A stretch of 64,000 bases of DNA from JBDTMT01 sp033764095 (GTDB lineage Bacteria; Desulfobacterota; Binatia; HRBIN30; CADEER01): the NCBI GenBank assembly GCA_033764095.1, contig JANRJF010000255.1, positions 61,547-125,546 of the forward strand, given 5' to 3'. The notes beneath the pieces were generated by a model. The model was not told where the DNA came from and searched no databases. It saw nothing but the letters and a program-made list of their open reading frames with translations. Every line of letters begins with the position of its first letter. Positions within the stretch are counted from its first letter, which is position 1. The translations under genes and the position numbers were made by a program. This document shows positions 8,423 through 16,641 of this stretch, one piece after another.

Positions 8423-10087
8423 ATGCTGCGCGAGCTGCGCATTCGCGACGTCGCGATCATCGACGACCTGACGCTCACCTTCGGCCCCGGCCTGAACGTC
8501 ATCACCGGTGAGACCGGCGCCGGAAAGAGCATCATCCTGCAGTCACTTGCGCTGCTGTGCGGCGGCCGCGGCAGCGCCGACCTGATCCGCGGCGACGCCG
8601 ACGCGGCGCTGGTCGAGGGGCTGTTCGATGGTGGACTACCCGACGACGTGCGCGACGCGCTCGGGATGGACGCCGATGACGAAGTGCTCGTCCGCCGCCA
8701 TCTGACGCGCGCCGGCAAGGGCCGCATCCAGGTGAACGGCGGCCCCCTCACCCTCGCCCTGCTGTCGCAGCTCGGCGAGCACCTGGTGCACGTGTACGGG
8801 CAGCACGAGCAGGCTCATCTCCTCCGGCCGAGCAGCCATCGCGAGTTGCTCGATCGCTACGCCGAAGCGGGGCCGCCGCAGCGCCAGGTCGCTGAGGCAT
8901 ACGCTGCCTTCGCCGCCGCGCGGCGCCGCCGCGACGAACAGCAGGCGCGCGCCGCGGCATTGGTCGAACGCCGCGATCTGCTGGAGTTTCAACAGCGCGA
9001 GCTGTCGGCCGCCGCCCCGCGCGCCGGCGAGGAGGCGGCGCTGCGCGAGGAGCGCGAGCTGCTGCGCCACGCGGAGCGCCTGCAGAGCGCCTGTCGCGAG
9101 GGGGATGTCGCGTTGTACTCGGGCCACGGCGCCATGGTCAGCGCGCTCGCTCGCTTGCAGGCGCAGCTCGACGAGTTGTCGACGGTCGCGCCGCTGCTCG
9201 CGCCGATCGCCGAGCTGGTCGAGGGTGGTCGCGTGCAACTCGAGGAGGCGGCGCTGCAGCTCCGCGCCGCCGGCGCCCGGCTCGACGCCGATCCGGCGCG
9301 CCTCGACGACGTCGAGGAACGCCTCGCGTTACTGCAACGGCTGGCGCGCAAGTACGGCGTCGAGGTCGACGGCCTGGCCGACACCCTGGCAACGGTCGAG
9401 CGCGACCTGGCAACGCTGGCGAGCGATGCCAGCGACGCGGCGGCGGCGGAGACCGCGCTCGCCGCGCTGCGCGAGGCAGCGCTCGTCGCGGCGCGCGACC
9501 TCTCGCGGCGACGACGCGCGGCGGCGAAACGGCTGGAACGAGCGATGGTCGGCGAGCTCGCCGCGCTCGGCATGCAGGGCGCGATCTTTCGCGTCGAGCT
9601 CACCAGCGACGAATCCGGACTCAACGCCGACGGGATCGACCAGATCGAGTTCTTCCTCTCCGCCAATCCCGGCGAGCCTCCCAAGCCCCTCACCCGCGTC
9701 GCCTCCGGCGGCGAGCTGTCGCGCATCCTGTTGGCACTGAAGGCACTCACCGCTTCAGTCGGCGAGACGCCCATCCTCATCATCGACGAGGTCGACGCCG
9801 GGATCGGCGGCACCGTCGCCGATGCGGTGGCGCGCCGACTCCGTACGCTGGCGGCGAACCGACAATTGCTGTGCATCACCCACCTGCCGCAGATCGCCGC
9901 GTATGCCGACCAACACTTCGCCGTCGAGAAGGGCCTGACCAACGGCCGCACGCAAACGCGCGCGCGCGCCCTCGACGCCGGCGCGCGCGTCGCCGAGGTG
10001 TCGCGCATGCTCGGCGGCGACACGGCGCCGGCCGAAGCGGAGCGTTACGCCAAGCGCCTGATCGCCGAAGCGCGCCGCCTCGGCTGA
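8423..10087 (+). CDS. recN: DNA repair protein RecN
   Basis: A 554-residue SMC-like ATPase of double-strand break repair. The N-terminal half carries Walker A GETGAGKS at residues 29-36 and the YGQHEQAHLL segment. A long Ala/Arg/Glu-rich coiled coil follows. The C-terminal half has the ABC signature SGGELSRILLALK and Walker B IIDEVDAGIGG. Length is normal. No LexA-type box was recognised upstream, so SOS control is not shown here. Confidence 0.95.
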   Translation: MLRELRIRDVAIIDDLTLTFGPGLNVITGETGAGKSIILQSLALLCGGRGSADLIRGDADAALVEGLFDGGLPDDVRDALGMDADDEVLVRRHLTRAGKGRIQVNGGPLTLALLSQLGEHLVHVYGQHEQAHLLRPSSHRELLDRYAEAGPPQRQVAEAYAAFAAARRRRDEQQARAAALVERRDLLEFQQRELSAAAPRAGEEAALREERELLRHAERLQSACREGDVALYSGHGAMVSALARLQAQLDELSTVAPLLAPIAELVEGGRVQLEEAALQLRAAGARLDADPARLDDVEERLALLQRLARKYGVEVDGLADTLATVERDLATLASDASDAAAAETALAALREAALVAARDLSRRRRAAAKRLERAMVGELAALGMQGAIFRVELTSDESGLNADGIDQIEFFLSANPGEPPKPLTRVASGGELSRILLALKALTASVGETPILIIDEVDAGIGGTVADAVARRLRTLAANRQLLCITHLPQIAAYADQHFAVEKGLTNGRTQTRARALDAGARVAEVSRMLGGDTAPAEAERYAKRLIAEARRLG

Positions 10088-10101
10088 CGGCGCCGAACGC
10101 C

Positions 10102-10131
10102 TTGACATCATTCCGACGGGCACACTAAACC
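10102..10131 (+). promoter_or_regulatory. Candidate promoter for the outer-membrane protein gene
   Basis: TTGACA at 10102-10107 is followed after 18 bases by TAAACC at 10126-10131. The -35 is perfect and the -10 weak. It lies just after the recN stop and about 70 bases before the ATG at 10202. Confidence 0.35.
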
Positions 10132-10201
10132 CGCGCGCAGTCGTCTTGGACATCCACAGGGCGTCAGCGCCAGGGGGGGCCTGGCTCGGAAGGAGGAGGC
10201 G

Positions 10202-11110
10202 ATGTTGGGTGCAGCGTTGAGAACTGTCGCGCTCACGGTGCTGGTGTGTTCGTGCGTCGGCGCCGCGGCCGCACAGCCCGAGCCTGGCGCGGCAGACACG
10301 TCCGGCACGACCACCACGACCGCCAGCACGCCGGACGTCGCGGTGACCGACCGCGATCGCGTCTGGGCCAACTTCACCCGCGAAGCCGCCGTGGTGGGCG
10401 AGAACCGCTTCTGGGTCGAACTGCGCGGCATGATCCTGCAGACGGGGAACTTCCCGACCCTGGGTTTGAACGGCTATCCCGTCCGTGACTTCGAGAAGCA
10501 GACCGGCAAGACGGTCGAGAACATCGACGGCGGGCGCTTCGACCTGATCGGCGCCTACGGCCTGGGAAAGATGGGCGAGATCGGCATCGACCTCCCCTTT
10601 GTCATGCAACAGCAGATCGAGTTCACCGACGGCTCCTTCCAGAACGACGCCAATGTCGGCGACCTGGTTCTGTACGGCAAGTTCATGCAGCAGCTGGCGC
10701 AGGACTGGAATGGCGCCGTGGGCATGGAGCTGAGTGCGCCCACCGGCCCGGTGGACGAGATGCTCGGCTCCGGCGATCTCGGCCTCAACCCGTTCCTGTC
10801 GACCCGCTACCAGTCGGGTCGCGTCGGCGTCGGCGGCCACCTCGGCTTCCTGTTCAACACCGGCAGCCAGCCGCAGGTGTTCAACTGGAGCGTCGAGTTC
10901 CTGGCGCGCGCCAACAAGCAGCTGGCGCTGCGCACCGAGGTGAGCGGCCGCCTGTTCAACGACGACGGCACGATCAACGACATCTCGATCTGGCCGGGCT
11001 TCGACTTTAACCTGACCGACTACTTCATCATCCGACCGCAGGGCCTGGTGCACGCCACCGATGACGCGATCAATTGGGGCATCGGCATCGGCTTCGTCGT
11101 GACGATGTGA
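10202..11110 (+). CDS. Putative outer-membrane beta-barrel protein
   Basis: A 302-residue exported protein with a clear signal peptide (MLGAALRTVALTVLVCSCVGAAAAQ) and an excellent ribosome site, GGAAGGAGGAGGCG. The rest alternates short amphipathic strands rich in Gly, Phe and Asn (for example IGAYGLGKMGEIGIDLPFV and VGVGGHLGFLFNTG), as in transporter-like beta-barrels annotated as MetA-pathway or phenol-degradation outer-membrane proteins. It ends in GIGIGFVVTM rather than the usual terminal Phe. It meets truA tail to tail with 7 bases between stops. Substrate and family are not established. Confidence 0.55.
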   Translation: MLGAALRTVALTVLVCSCVGAAAAQPEPGAADTSGTTTTTASTPDVAVTDRDRVWANFTREAAVVGENRFWVELRGMILQTGNFPTLGLNGYPVRDFEKQTGKTVENIDGGRFDLIGAYGLGKMGEIGIDLPFVMQQQIEFTDGSFQNDANVGDLVLYGKFMQQLAQDWNGAVGMELSAPTGPVDEMLGSGDLGLNPFLSTRYQSGRVGVGGHLGFLFNTGSQPQVFNWSVEFLARANKQLALRTEVSGRLFNDDGTINDISIWPGFDFNLTDYFIIRPQGLVHATDDAINWGIGIGFVVTM

Positions 11111-11117
11111 GGCGCGG

Positions 11118-11846
11118 TCAGTAGCGCACTTCGACCAGACACAGCCCGGCGGCCGGCGCGGTCGCCGCCGCCAGGCTGCGGTCGCGCGCCGCCAGCAATG
11201 CGGTGAGATCGGCCGCGCGCCGACCCAGTCCGATCTCGACCAGGGTGCCGACGATGTTGCGCACCATGTGGCGCAGAAACGCCGTCGCCTCGATCTCGTA
11301 GCGCAGCAGGGCACCGTCCGCCTCGACGATGCTGCGCAACACGCGGCGCACCGGATGCGCGGCGTCGCACCCGGCCGCGCGGAACGACGAGAAGTCGTGC
11401 TCGCCGAGCAGCTCGGCGGCGGCGCGCGCCATCTCCGCGACGTCGAGCGGCTGCGGGACGTGCCAGGCGTAGCGCCGCCAGAACGGCGACGGCACGCGCC
11501 GATTCCAGATGCGGTAGACGTAACGCCGACTGCGCGCGTGGCGCCGCGGATCGAAGGCGTCGTCCACCACGTCCACCTGGCGCACGGCGACGTCCGCAGC
11601 GGTGTGAGCGTTGAGCGCCCGGCAGACGACATCCGGCGACAGCGCGCGCTCGGCGTGAAAGCTCACCACCTGGCCGGAGGCATGGACGCCGGCGTCGGTG
11701 CGACCGGCGGCGGTCACCCGCGTCGGTTCGCCGAACAGCTGCGCGACGGCTGCTTCCAGTTCGCCCTGCACGGTGCGCGCGTTCGGCTGCAGTTGCCAGC
11801 CGTGCAGGTCCGTTCCGTCGTATTCGACGACCAGCCGGTAGTGCAT
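11118..11846 (-). CDS. truA: tRNA pseudouridine(38-40) synthase
   Basis: A 242-residue TruA that makes pseudouridine at positions 38-40 of the tRNA anticodon arm. The catalytic Asp is D51 in AGRTDAGVHA. The N-terminus MHYRLVVEYDGTDLHGWQLQ and the later YRIWNRRVPSPFWRRYAW and FLRHMVRNIVG segments are typical. The ATG at 11846 was chosen because the upstream in-frame stretch lies inside the preceding gene. It follows the USG-1-like gene by 16 bases; usg next to truA is also found in enterobacteria. Confidence 0.95.
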   Translation of the reverse strand: MHYRLVVEYDGTDLHGWQLQPNARTVQGELEAAVAQLFGEPTRVTAAGRTDAGVHASGQVVSFHAERALSPDVVCRALNAHTAADVAVRQVDVVDDAFDPRRHARSRRYVYRIWNRRVPSPFWRRYAWHVPQPLDVAEMARAAAELLGEHDFSSFRAAGCDAAHPVRRVLRSIVEADGALLRYEIEATAFLRHMVRNIVGTLVEIGLGRRAADLTALLAARDRSLAAATAPAAGLCLVEVRY

Positions 11847-11862
11847 GGCCGCCCCGACGGCG

Positions 11863-12870
11863 TCAGCCGCGCTCGCGCAGGGCGCGCTCGGCGATCTGCA
11901 CGGCGTTGACCGCCGCGCCCTTGCGCAAGCCGTCGATCGCGACCCACAGCGCCAATCCGTAGGGCACGGTGGGATCGTCGCGCAGGCGTCCGACCTGCGT
12001 CGCATCGGAGCCGACGACGTCGGCCAGCGTCGGGCCGCTGCCCTCCTCGACCAACAACACGCCCGGTGCGCCGCGCAGCACATCGCTCGCCGCGGTCGCG
12101 TCGAGTGGTCGCTCGGTCTCGACCGACACCGCGTACCCCTGTCCGTAGAAGGTCGGCACGTGAATGCTGGTGACGGTCAGCGGCAGATCGGGCAGGCCGA
12201 GCACCGCGCGCGTCTGCGTTTCGATGTCCCACTCGCCGCGCACGCGCCCGCCCGGCATATCGTCGCCGACGCGCGGAATGAGATTGAAGGCGACGCGGTG
12301 CGGAAAGACGACCGGCTCGACCGACTCGCCGGTGAGCAGCTGGCGTGTCTGCGTCGCCAGCTCGTCGACGCCCGCGGTGCCGCGATACGAGGCCGGCTCC
12401 AGCGCGGTGACGACGACGCGGCGCAGCGTCGCCGCCTCGTCGAGCGGCTTCAATGTCACCGCCAGCGCCGTCGCGCCCGGCACCGGGCAGGCAAACACGC
12501 CGCGATCGGCCGCATCGGCGACGGCGTCGGCATTCACTTCCGGAACGATCAGGGTGGCGCCGCTGTCGCCAAGCCCCTGACTGACGTCGACGACCAGTGC
12601 ACCCACTTCGCGGCCGCGCTCGCTCCATTCCCGCGCCGAGTCGGCCGGTCCGCAAATGAACAGCACGTCGACGCCCTCAAGCTCGACGTCGTCCAGAGGC
12701 AGCAGGTCCGCCGGCAAGGCGCTGGTGTCGCCGTCCTCCGCCTGGTTGGTCGTGTCGTAGAGGCGCCACTCCGCCACCACGACGCCGCGCGTATCGAGCA
12801 CGTCCTGGAGCTCGCGCCCGAGCTCGCTTACCGCACCGACGATGGCGACGATGATGCCGTCTTCGTTCAT
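11863..12870 (-). CDS. USG-1-like aspartate-semialdehyde dehydrogenase homologue lacking active-site residues
   Basis: A 335-residue member of the aspartate-semialdehyde dehydrogenase family. It keeps the N-terminal Rossmann domain (AIVGAVSELGREL) and the dimerisation domain, with RVP-like HVPTFYGQGYAVSVE. Where active enzymes have NPNCST, this protein reads VPGATA (residues 130-135), so the catalytic cysteine is replaced. The usual GHS histidine region reads GQG. This is the pattern of USG-1 proteins, whose role is unknown. The ATG at 12870 overlaps the leuB stop by 4 bases (ATGA), implying coupled translation. A true asd would have to lie elsewhere. It might be labelled asd by automatic annotation; the missing cysteine argues against that activity. 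Confidence 0.75.
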   Translation of the reverse strand: MNEDGIIVAIVGAVSELGRELQDVLDTRGVVVAEWRLYDTTNQAEDGDTSALPADLLPLDDVELEGVDVLFICGPADSAREWSERGREVGALVVDVSQGLGDSGATLIVPEVNADAVADAADRGVFACPVPGATALAVTLKPLDEAATLRRVVVTALEPASYRGTAGVDELATQTRQLLTGESVEPVVFPHRVAFNLIPRVGDDMPGGRVRGEWDIETQTRAVLGLPDLPLTVTSIHVPTFYGQGYAVSVETERPLDATAASDVLRGAPGVLLVEEGSGPTLADVVGSDATQVGRLRDDPTVPYGLALWVAIDGLRKGAAVNAVQIAERALRERG

Positions 12871-13967
12871 GCGCGTGCGAGCGCCGTCCGCACCGCGTCG
12901 CCCATGGCGCGGCAACCGACGATGCGGCAGCCTTCCTGACGCACGTCGGCCGTGCGCAGACCGCTGTCGATCACCGAAGACACCGCCGCCTCGATGGCGC
13001 GCGCCGGAGCCGCCTGACCGAGCGAGTACTCCAGCAGCATCGCCGAGGACAGGATGGCGCCGAGCGGATTGGCGATGTCCTGACCCGCAATGTCCGGCGC
13101 GCTGCCGTGGATCGGCTCGTAGAGACCGAGCCGGCCGCCGAGGCGGTTGACGGTCTCTCCGAGCGAGGCGGACGGCAGCATGCCGAGCGAGCCGGTCAGC
13201 ACCGACGCCTCGTCGGTGAGGATGTCGCCGAACATGTTCTCGGTGACCACGACGTCGAAGTCGCGCGGGCGGCGCAACAGATGCATCGACATCGCGTCGA
13301 CCAGCACGTCATCGCAGGCCACGTCGGCGAAGTCGCGGGCGATCTCGTGCGTCACCTCACGCCACAATCGCGAGGTGGCGAGGATATTGGCCTTGTCCAC
13401 CTGCGTGACCTTCTTGCGCCGCGGGCGCGCCAGCTCGAACGCCAGCCGCACGACGCGCGTCACCTCGCCCTCGGCGTAGACGACCGTATCGACCGCCGAC
13501 CGCCCATCCGGGCCGGTGCGGCGCTCACTCGGCTGTCCAAAGTAGACGCCGCCGGTGAGCTCGCGCACGAAGAGGATGTCGACGCCCTCGAGGAGCTCGC
13601 GCTTCAGCGGCGCGGCGGCAATCAGTGCCGGGTGGGCGACGATCGGCCGTAGGTTGGCGAACAAGCCGAGGCCACGGCGCAGGCCGAGCAGCGCCTGCTC
13701 CGGCCGCACGGTCGCCTGCGGATTGTCCCACTTCGGGCCGCCGACCGCACCGAGCAGCACCGCATCGCTGCGCTGGGCGAGCGCGAAGCTCGCCTCGGGC
13801 AGCGCCGTGCCATCGCGGTCGATGGCACAGCCGCCGAGCAGTGCCTCCTCGAAGGTGAGATCGAGGTCGAACTGCCGGGCGCACACCTCCAGCACGGCGC
13901 GCGCCTCGCGCGTCACTTCCGGGCCAATGCCGTCGCCGGCGAATACGGCGATCGTCGCCTGTTGCAT
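12867..13967 (-). CDS. leuB: 3-isopropylmalate dehydrogenase
   Basis: A 366-residue NAD-dependent beta-decarboxylating dehydrogenase of leucine synthesis. Seen: the N-terminus IAVFAGDGIGPEV, AVGGPKWDN, RELTGGVYFG, the lysine/aspartate stretch KVTQVDKANIL, and the C-terminal YEPIHGSAPDIAGQDIANPLG that binds substrate and NAD. It follows leuA by 9 bases on the same strand and overlaps the next gene by 4, so it belongs to the leuA transcription unit controlled by the attenuator at 15611-15785. leuC and leuD, needed between the two steps, are not in the window. Confidence 0.95.
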   Translation of the reverse strand: MQQATIAVFAGDGIGPEVTREARAVLEVCARQFDLDLTFEEALLGGCAIDRDGTALPEASFALAQRSDAVLLGAVGGPKWDNPQATVRPEQALLGLRRGLGLFANLRPIVAHPALIAAAPLKRELLEGVDILFVRELTGGVYFGQPSERRTGPDGRSAVDTVVYAEGEVTRVVRLAFELARPRRKKVTQVDKANILATSRLWREVTHEIARDFADVACDDVLVDAMSMHLLRRPRDFDVVVTENMFGDILTDEASVLTGSLGMLPSASLGETVNRLGGRLGLYEPIHGSAPDIAGQDIANPLGAILSSAMLLEYSLGQAAPARAIEAAVSSVIDSGLRTADVRQEGCRIVGCRAMGDAVRTALARA

Positions 13968-13976
13968 CGCGTCTCC

Positions 13977-15536
13977 TCAGGGACCGACCGTCGCCTGGGC
14001 CCGCTGATGATGGCGGTGGCGGTAGTCGAGCTTGTTGAGCGCGTTCACGTAGGCGAGCGCGCTGGCGGTGATGATGTCGGTATGGACGCCCTGGCCGCTG
14101 ACCGCGATGGCGCCCTCGCGCAACGAGCACGACGCTTCGCCCTGCGCATCGGTGTCGGCGGTGATGGCGCTCACCTGAAAGCGCTCCAGCGTCGGCTGGC
14201 GACCGACCAGCCGACTGATCGCCTGGAAGCAGGCGTCGACCATGCCGTCGCCGGTCGCCGCCTCCTCGCGTTCGGCGCCGTCGACCCGCATGCGCACGCG
14301 CGCCTGCGGTGCCGCGCTGGTGGACGACGTCACGCTCAGGTCGAGCAGCTCGTAGCGGTCCGCCGTGCGCACGCCAGTCTCAGCGACCAGCGCGACGATG
14401 TCTTCGTCGTAGACGTTCTTCTTGCGGTCGGCGAGCGCCTTGAATCGCGCGAAGGCCTCGTTCATGTCGATGCCGCTGAAATCGACGCCGAGCTCCTGCA
14501 ACCGCTGCACGAAGGCGTGGCGGCCGGAGTGCTTGCCGAGCACCAGCTTGTTGCTCTTCAGGCCGATCGATTCGGGCCGCATGATCTCGTAGGTGAGCTT
14601 GTTCTTGATCACACCGTCCTGGTGGATGCCGGCCTCGTGGGCAAACGCGTTGTCGCCCACCACCGGCTTGTTGATCGGGATCGGGATCCCGGTGATCTGC
14701 GAGAGCAGGCGGCTCGACGGGTAGATCTGCTCGGTGACGATGGCGACGTCGACCTCGGTGAAGACGTCGCGGCGCGTCTTGATCGCCATCACCACTTCTT
14801 CCAGCGAGGTGTTACCGGCGCGCTCACCAATGCCGTTGATCGTGCATTCGACCTGCCGGGCACCGTTGCGCACCGCGGCGAGCGAGTTCGCGACCGCCAT
14901 GCCGAGGTCGTTGTGGCAGTGCGCGCTCCAGGTGACGCGATCACCGCCCGGGGTGCGCTGGATGAGGTCGCGGAACAGCCCGCCGAACTCCTGCGGCACG
15001 GCGTATCCGGTGGTGTCGGGCACATTGAGCACGCGGGCGCCCGCCTTGATGACCTCGCCGAAGACCTGCACCAGGTAGTCGGGATCGCTGCGCGAGGCGT
15101 CCTCGGCCGAGAACTCGATGTGGTCGACGTGCCGCTTGGCAAGCCCGATCGCCCAGCAGGCGGCGTCGATCACCTCCTGGTGGCTCATCATGAGCTTGCT
15201 CTTCAGATGCAGATCGGAGGTGGCGATGAAGATGTGGATGCCGGGCCGCCTGGCTTTCGCGACACTGGCCAGTGCCGCCTCGATGTCGGCTTGCTTGGTG
15301 CGCGCCAGGCTGAGCACCACCGGCGCACTGACCGCCTCGGCGACGCGGGCGACCGACTCGGCGTCGCCCGGCGATGCGGCGGCGAAGCCCGCCTCGATAA
15401 CGTCGACGCCGAGCTTCTCCAGCTGACGGGCGATCACGAGTTTCTCTTCGACGTTCATCGTCGCGCCGGGCGACTGCTCACCGTCGCGCAAGGTGGTGTC
15501 GAAGATCCGTACGACCTGGTCCTGGGTAGTCATCAT
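13977..15536 (-). CDS. leuA: 2-isopropylmalate synthase
   Basis: A 519-residue enzyme that condenses acetyl-CoA with 2-oxoisovalerate, the committed step of leucine synthesis. The start RIFDTTLRDGEQSPG carries the DRE-TIM metallolyase signature, and HCHNDLGMA (about residues 204-212) holds the metal-binding HxH. The C-terminal LeuA allosteric domain (about 390-519) is present, so feedback inhibition by leucine is expected. The ATG at 15536 (a second at 15533) follows AGGGGACG. It heads leuA-leuB-USG-1-like-truA and is preceded by a leader peptide and terminator, so it is also likely controlled by attenuation. Confidence 0.95.
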   Translation of the reverse strand: MMTTQDQVVRIFDTTLRDGEQSPGATMNVEEKLVIARQLEKLGVDVIEAGFAAASPGDAESVARVAEAVSAPVVLSLARTKQADIEAALASVAKARRPGIHIFIATSDLHLKSKLMMSHQEVIDAACWAIGLAKRHVDHIEFSAEDASRSDPDYLVQVFGEVIKAGARVLNVPDTTGYAVPQEFGGLFRDLIQRTPGGDRVTWSAHCHNDLGMAVANSLAAVRNGARQVECTINGIGERAGNTSLEEVVMAIKTRRDVFTEVDVAIVTEQIYPSSRLLSQITGIPIPINKPVVGDNAFAHEAGIHQDGVIKNKLTYEIMRPESIGLKSNKLVLGKHSGRHAFVQRLQELGVDFSGIDMNEAFARFKALADRKKNVYDEDIVALVAETGVRTADRYELLDLSVTSSTSAAPQARVRMRVDGAEREEAATGDGMVDACFQAISRLVGRQPTLERFQVSAITADTDAQGEASCSLREGAIAVSGQGVHTDIITASALAYVNALNKLDYRHRHHQRAQATVGP

Positions 15537-15610
15537 CGTCCCCTGTTTTTCTGCATCTTCGTCGATCCTGGGGAGCGGATCGATCCTTCCATCGGCGACC
15601 GAGAACACAA

Positions 15611-15639
15611 AGGGCCACGGACGACTTGCCCGTGGCCCT
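15611..15639 (-). terminator. leuA attenuator terminator hairpin
   Basis: On the minus strand AGGGCCACGG (15639-15630) pairs perfectly with CCGTGGCCCT (15620-15611) around a 9-base loop, and TTGTGTTCTC follows. It lies 63 bases after the leader peptide stop and 75 before leuA. Its 5' arm contains ACGGGCAAGT, which can pair instead with an upstream segment, as expected of an attenuator. Confidence 0.8.
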
Positions 15640-15684
15640 CGAGACGCTACCGGTTCCAACCAACGGACAAGTTCCCCTGCCCGT
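15624..15684 (-). promoter_or_regulatory. leuA antiterminator / anti-antiterminator segments
   Basis: Three minus-strand segments can pair in alternative ways. Segment 1 is ACGGGCA (15684-15678), segment 2 ACTTGTCCGT (15672-15663) and segment 3 ACGGGCAAGT (15633-15624). Segments 1 and 2 form a 7-bp hairpin with one G-U pair. Segments 2 and 3 pair over 10 bases with one G-U, which would destroy the terminator. A further perfect 8-bp stem (15753-15746 with 15731-15724) lies across the Leu codons of the leader peptide. Confidence 0.7.
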
Positions 15685-15701
15685 GGCGCCGTCGATCGAG
15701 T

Positions 15702-15785
15702 TTACCGATTCGCAAGCGCACCGAGCCCTGGGCATAGTCGTAGCGCCAGGGCTAGGAGCGTGGTGGTGTGCGAATCGAAAGCCAT
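15702..15785 (-). CDS. leuL: leu operon leader peptide
   Basis: A 27-codon reading frame, ATG at 15785 to TAA at 15702. Its middle reads LLALALRL, and seven of 27 residues are leucine. Three of the five codons in the Leu cluster are CTA, expected to be rare in such GC-rich DNA. It lies between a promoter and a terminator hairpin upstream of leuA, so it fits a leader peptide whose translation senses charged tRNA-Leu. No Shine-Dalgarno is seen: the ATG is only 10 bases from the -10 element, so the transcript may be leaderless or nearly so. The symbol is by analogy with enterobacterial leuL; no sequence homology is claimed. Confidence 0.8.
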   Translation of the reverse strand: MAFDSHTTTLLALALRLCPGLGALANR

Positions 15786-15794
15786 TGGGTCGCG

Positions 15795-15823
15795 AAGCTA
15801 GAAGAGGGCCGCCGGAGTGTCAA
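15795..15823 (-). promoter_or_regulatory. leuA promoter
   Basis: Minus-strand TTGACA (15823-15818), exactly 17 bases, then TAGCTT (15800-15795). The -35 includes the TGA stop codon of pssA. The start point predicted 7-10 bases downstream falls at or just before the leader peptide ATG (15785). Confidence 0.65.
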
Positions 15824-16635
15824 GCCGCTTGTCGGGCGCTCGGGCGGCGCACCAGGCGGCGGCCGGTCACCCACACCCAGCGAGCCGGGCCCGACAGCGC
15901 ATACAGGAAGAATCCGGCGAACAGACACACCTGAGGCTCGGCGATCAGGAGCTTCAGCACCAGGATCCCGGCCAACAGCACCCAGAACGGCTGGCGCCGG
16001 TGCAGGTCGATCTCCTTGAAGCTGAAGTAGCGCACGTTGCTGACCATCAGCCCGGCCAGCGCGTAGATCATCAGCAGCACGATCAGGTGCCGGTACGTCG
16101 CACCCTCACCGCCGAAGAAGTAGTAGAGCATCACCGTCGAGGCGATGACCTCGGCGGCGGCCGGAATCGGCAGGCCGAGGAAGTGGCGCTTCTGCGCCGT
16201 CTCGACACGCACGTTGAAGCGCGCCAACCGTAGTGCGCCGCAGGTGACATACAGCGCCGCCGCCATCCACCCGATCGTCCCCCACGGCTCCAGCGCCCAG
16301 CGATAGACCAGGATGCCGGGCGCGACGCCGAAGGCGACCAGGTCGCAGAGCGAATCGTACTCGATGCCGAAGCGTGAGGTGGTCTTGGTCAGCCGCGCGA
16401 CGCGGCCATCGAGCACGTCGAAGACATTGGCGGCCATGATCGCGATCGCGGCGACGAGAAAGTCGCCGCGCACGCTGGCGATCAACGAGTAGACGCCGCA
16501 GAACAACCCACCGGTGGTGAGCAGGTTGGGCAGCAGGTAGACGCCCTTGCGCAGCGGCTGGTCGACCAGACGCGGCGCCGCATCGGCTCCCGAGTCCGAC
16601 GCGTCAGCGCCAATGCGCGAAACGGGCTGCGCCAT
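15820..16635 (-). CDS. pssA: CDP-diacylglycerol--serine O-phosphatidyltransferase
   Basis: A 271-residue membrane enzyme that makes phosphatidylserine from CDP-diacylglycerol and serine. The CDP-alcohol phosphotransferase motif D(x)2DG(x)2AR(x)8G(x)3D(x)3D is exact at residues 73-98. Several hydrophobic segments surround it (about 31-55, 60-75, 105-130 and 150 onward). It follows ilvC by 6 bases. In Geobacter-type genomes psd, the decarboxylase that makes phosphatidylethanolamine, sits between ilvC and pssA; it is missing here. The stop codon forms part of the leuA promoter -35. Confidence 0.93.
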   Translation of the reverse strand: MAQPVSRIGADASDSGADAAPRLVDQPLRKGVYLLPNLLTTGGLFCGVYSLIASVRGDFLVAAIAIMAANVFDVLDGRVARLTKTTSRFGIEYDSLCDLVAFGVAPGILVYRWALEPWGTIGWMAAALYVTCGALRLARFNVRVETAQKRHFLGLPIPAAAEVIASTVMLYYFFGGEGATYRHLIVLLMIYALAGLMVSNVRYFSFKEIDLHRRQPFWVLLAGILVLKLLIAEPQVCLFAGFFLYALSGPARWVWVTGRRLVRRPSARQAA

Positions 16636-16641
16636 GCGCGC

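Noticed and set aside
15478..15735. 85-codon minus-strand frame over the leu leader
   Set aside because: It runs through the terminator and the leuA start in another frame and is not Leu-rich; the 27-codon frame starting at 15785 explains the region better.
13962..15737. Plus-strand open frame of 591 codons
   Set aside because: Antisense shadow of leuA; leuA has all family motifs and the right length.
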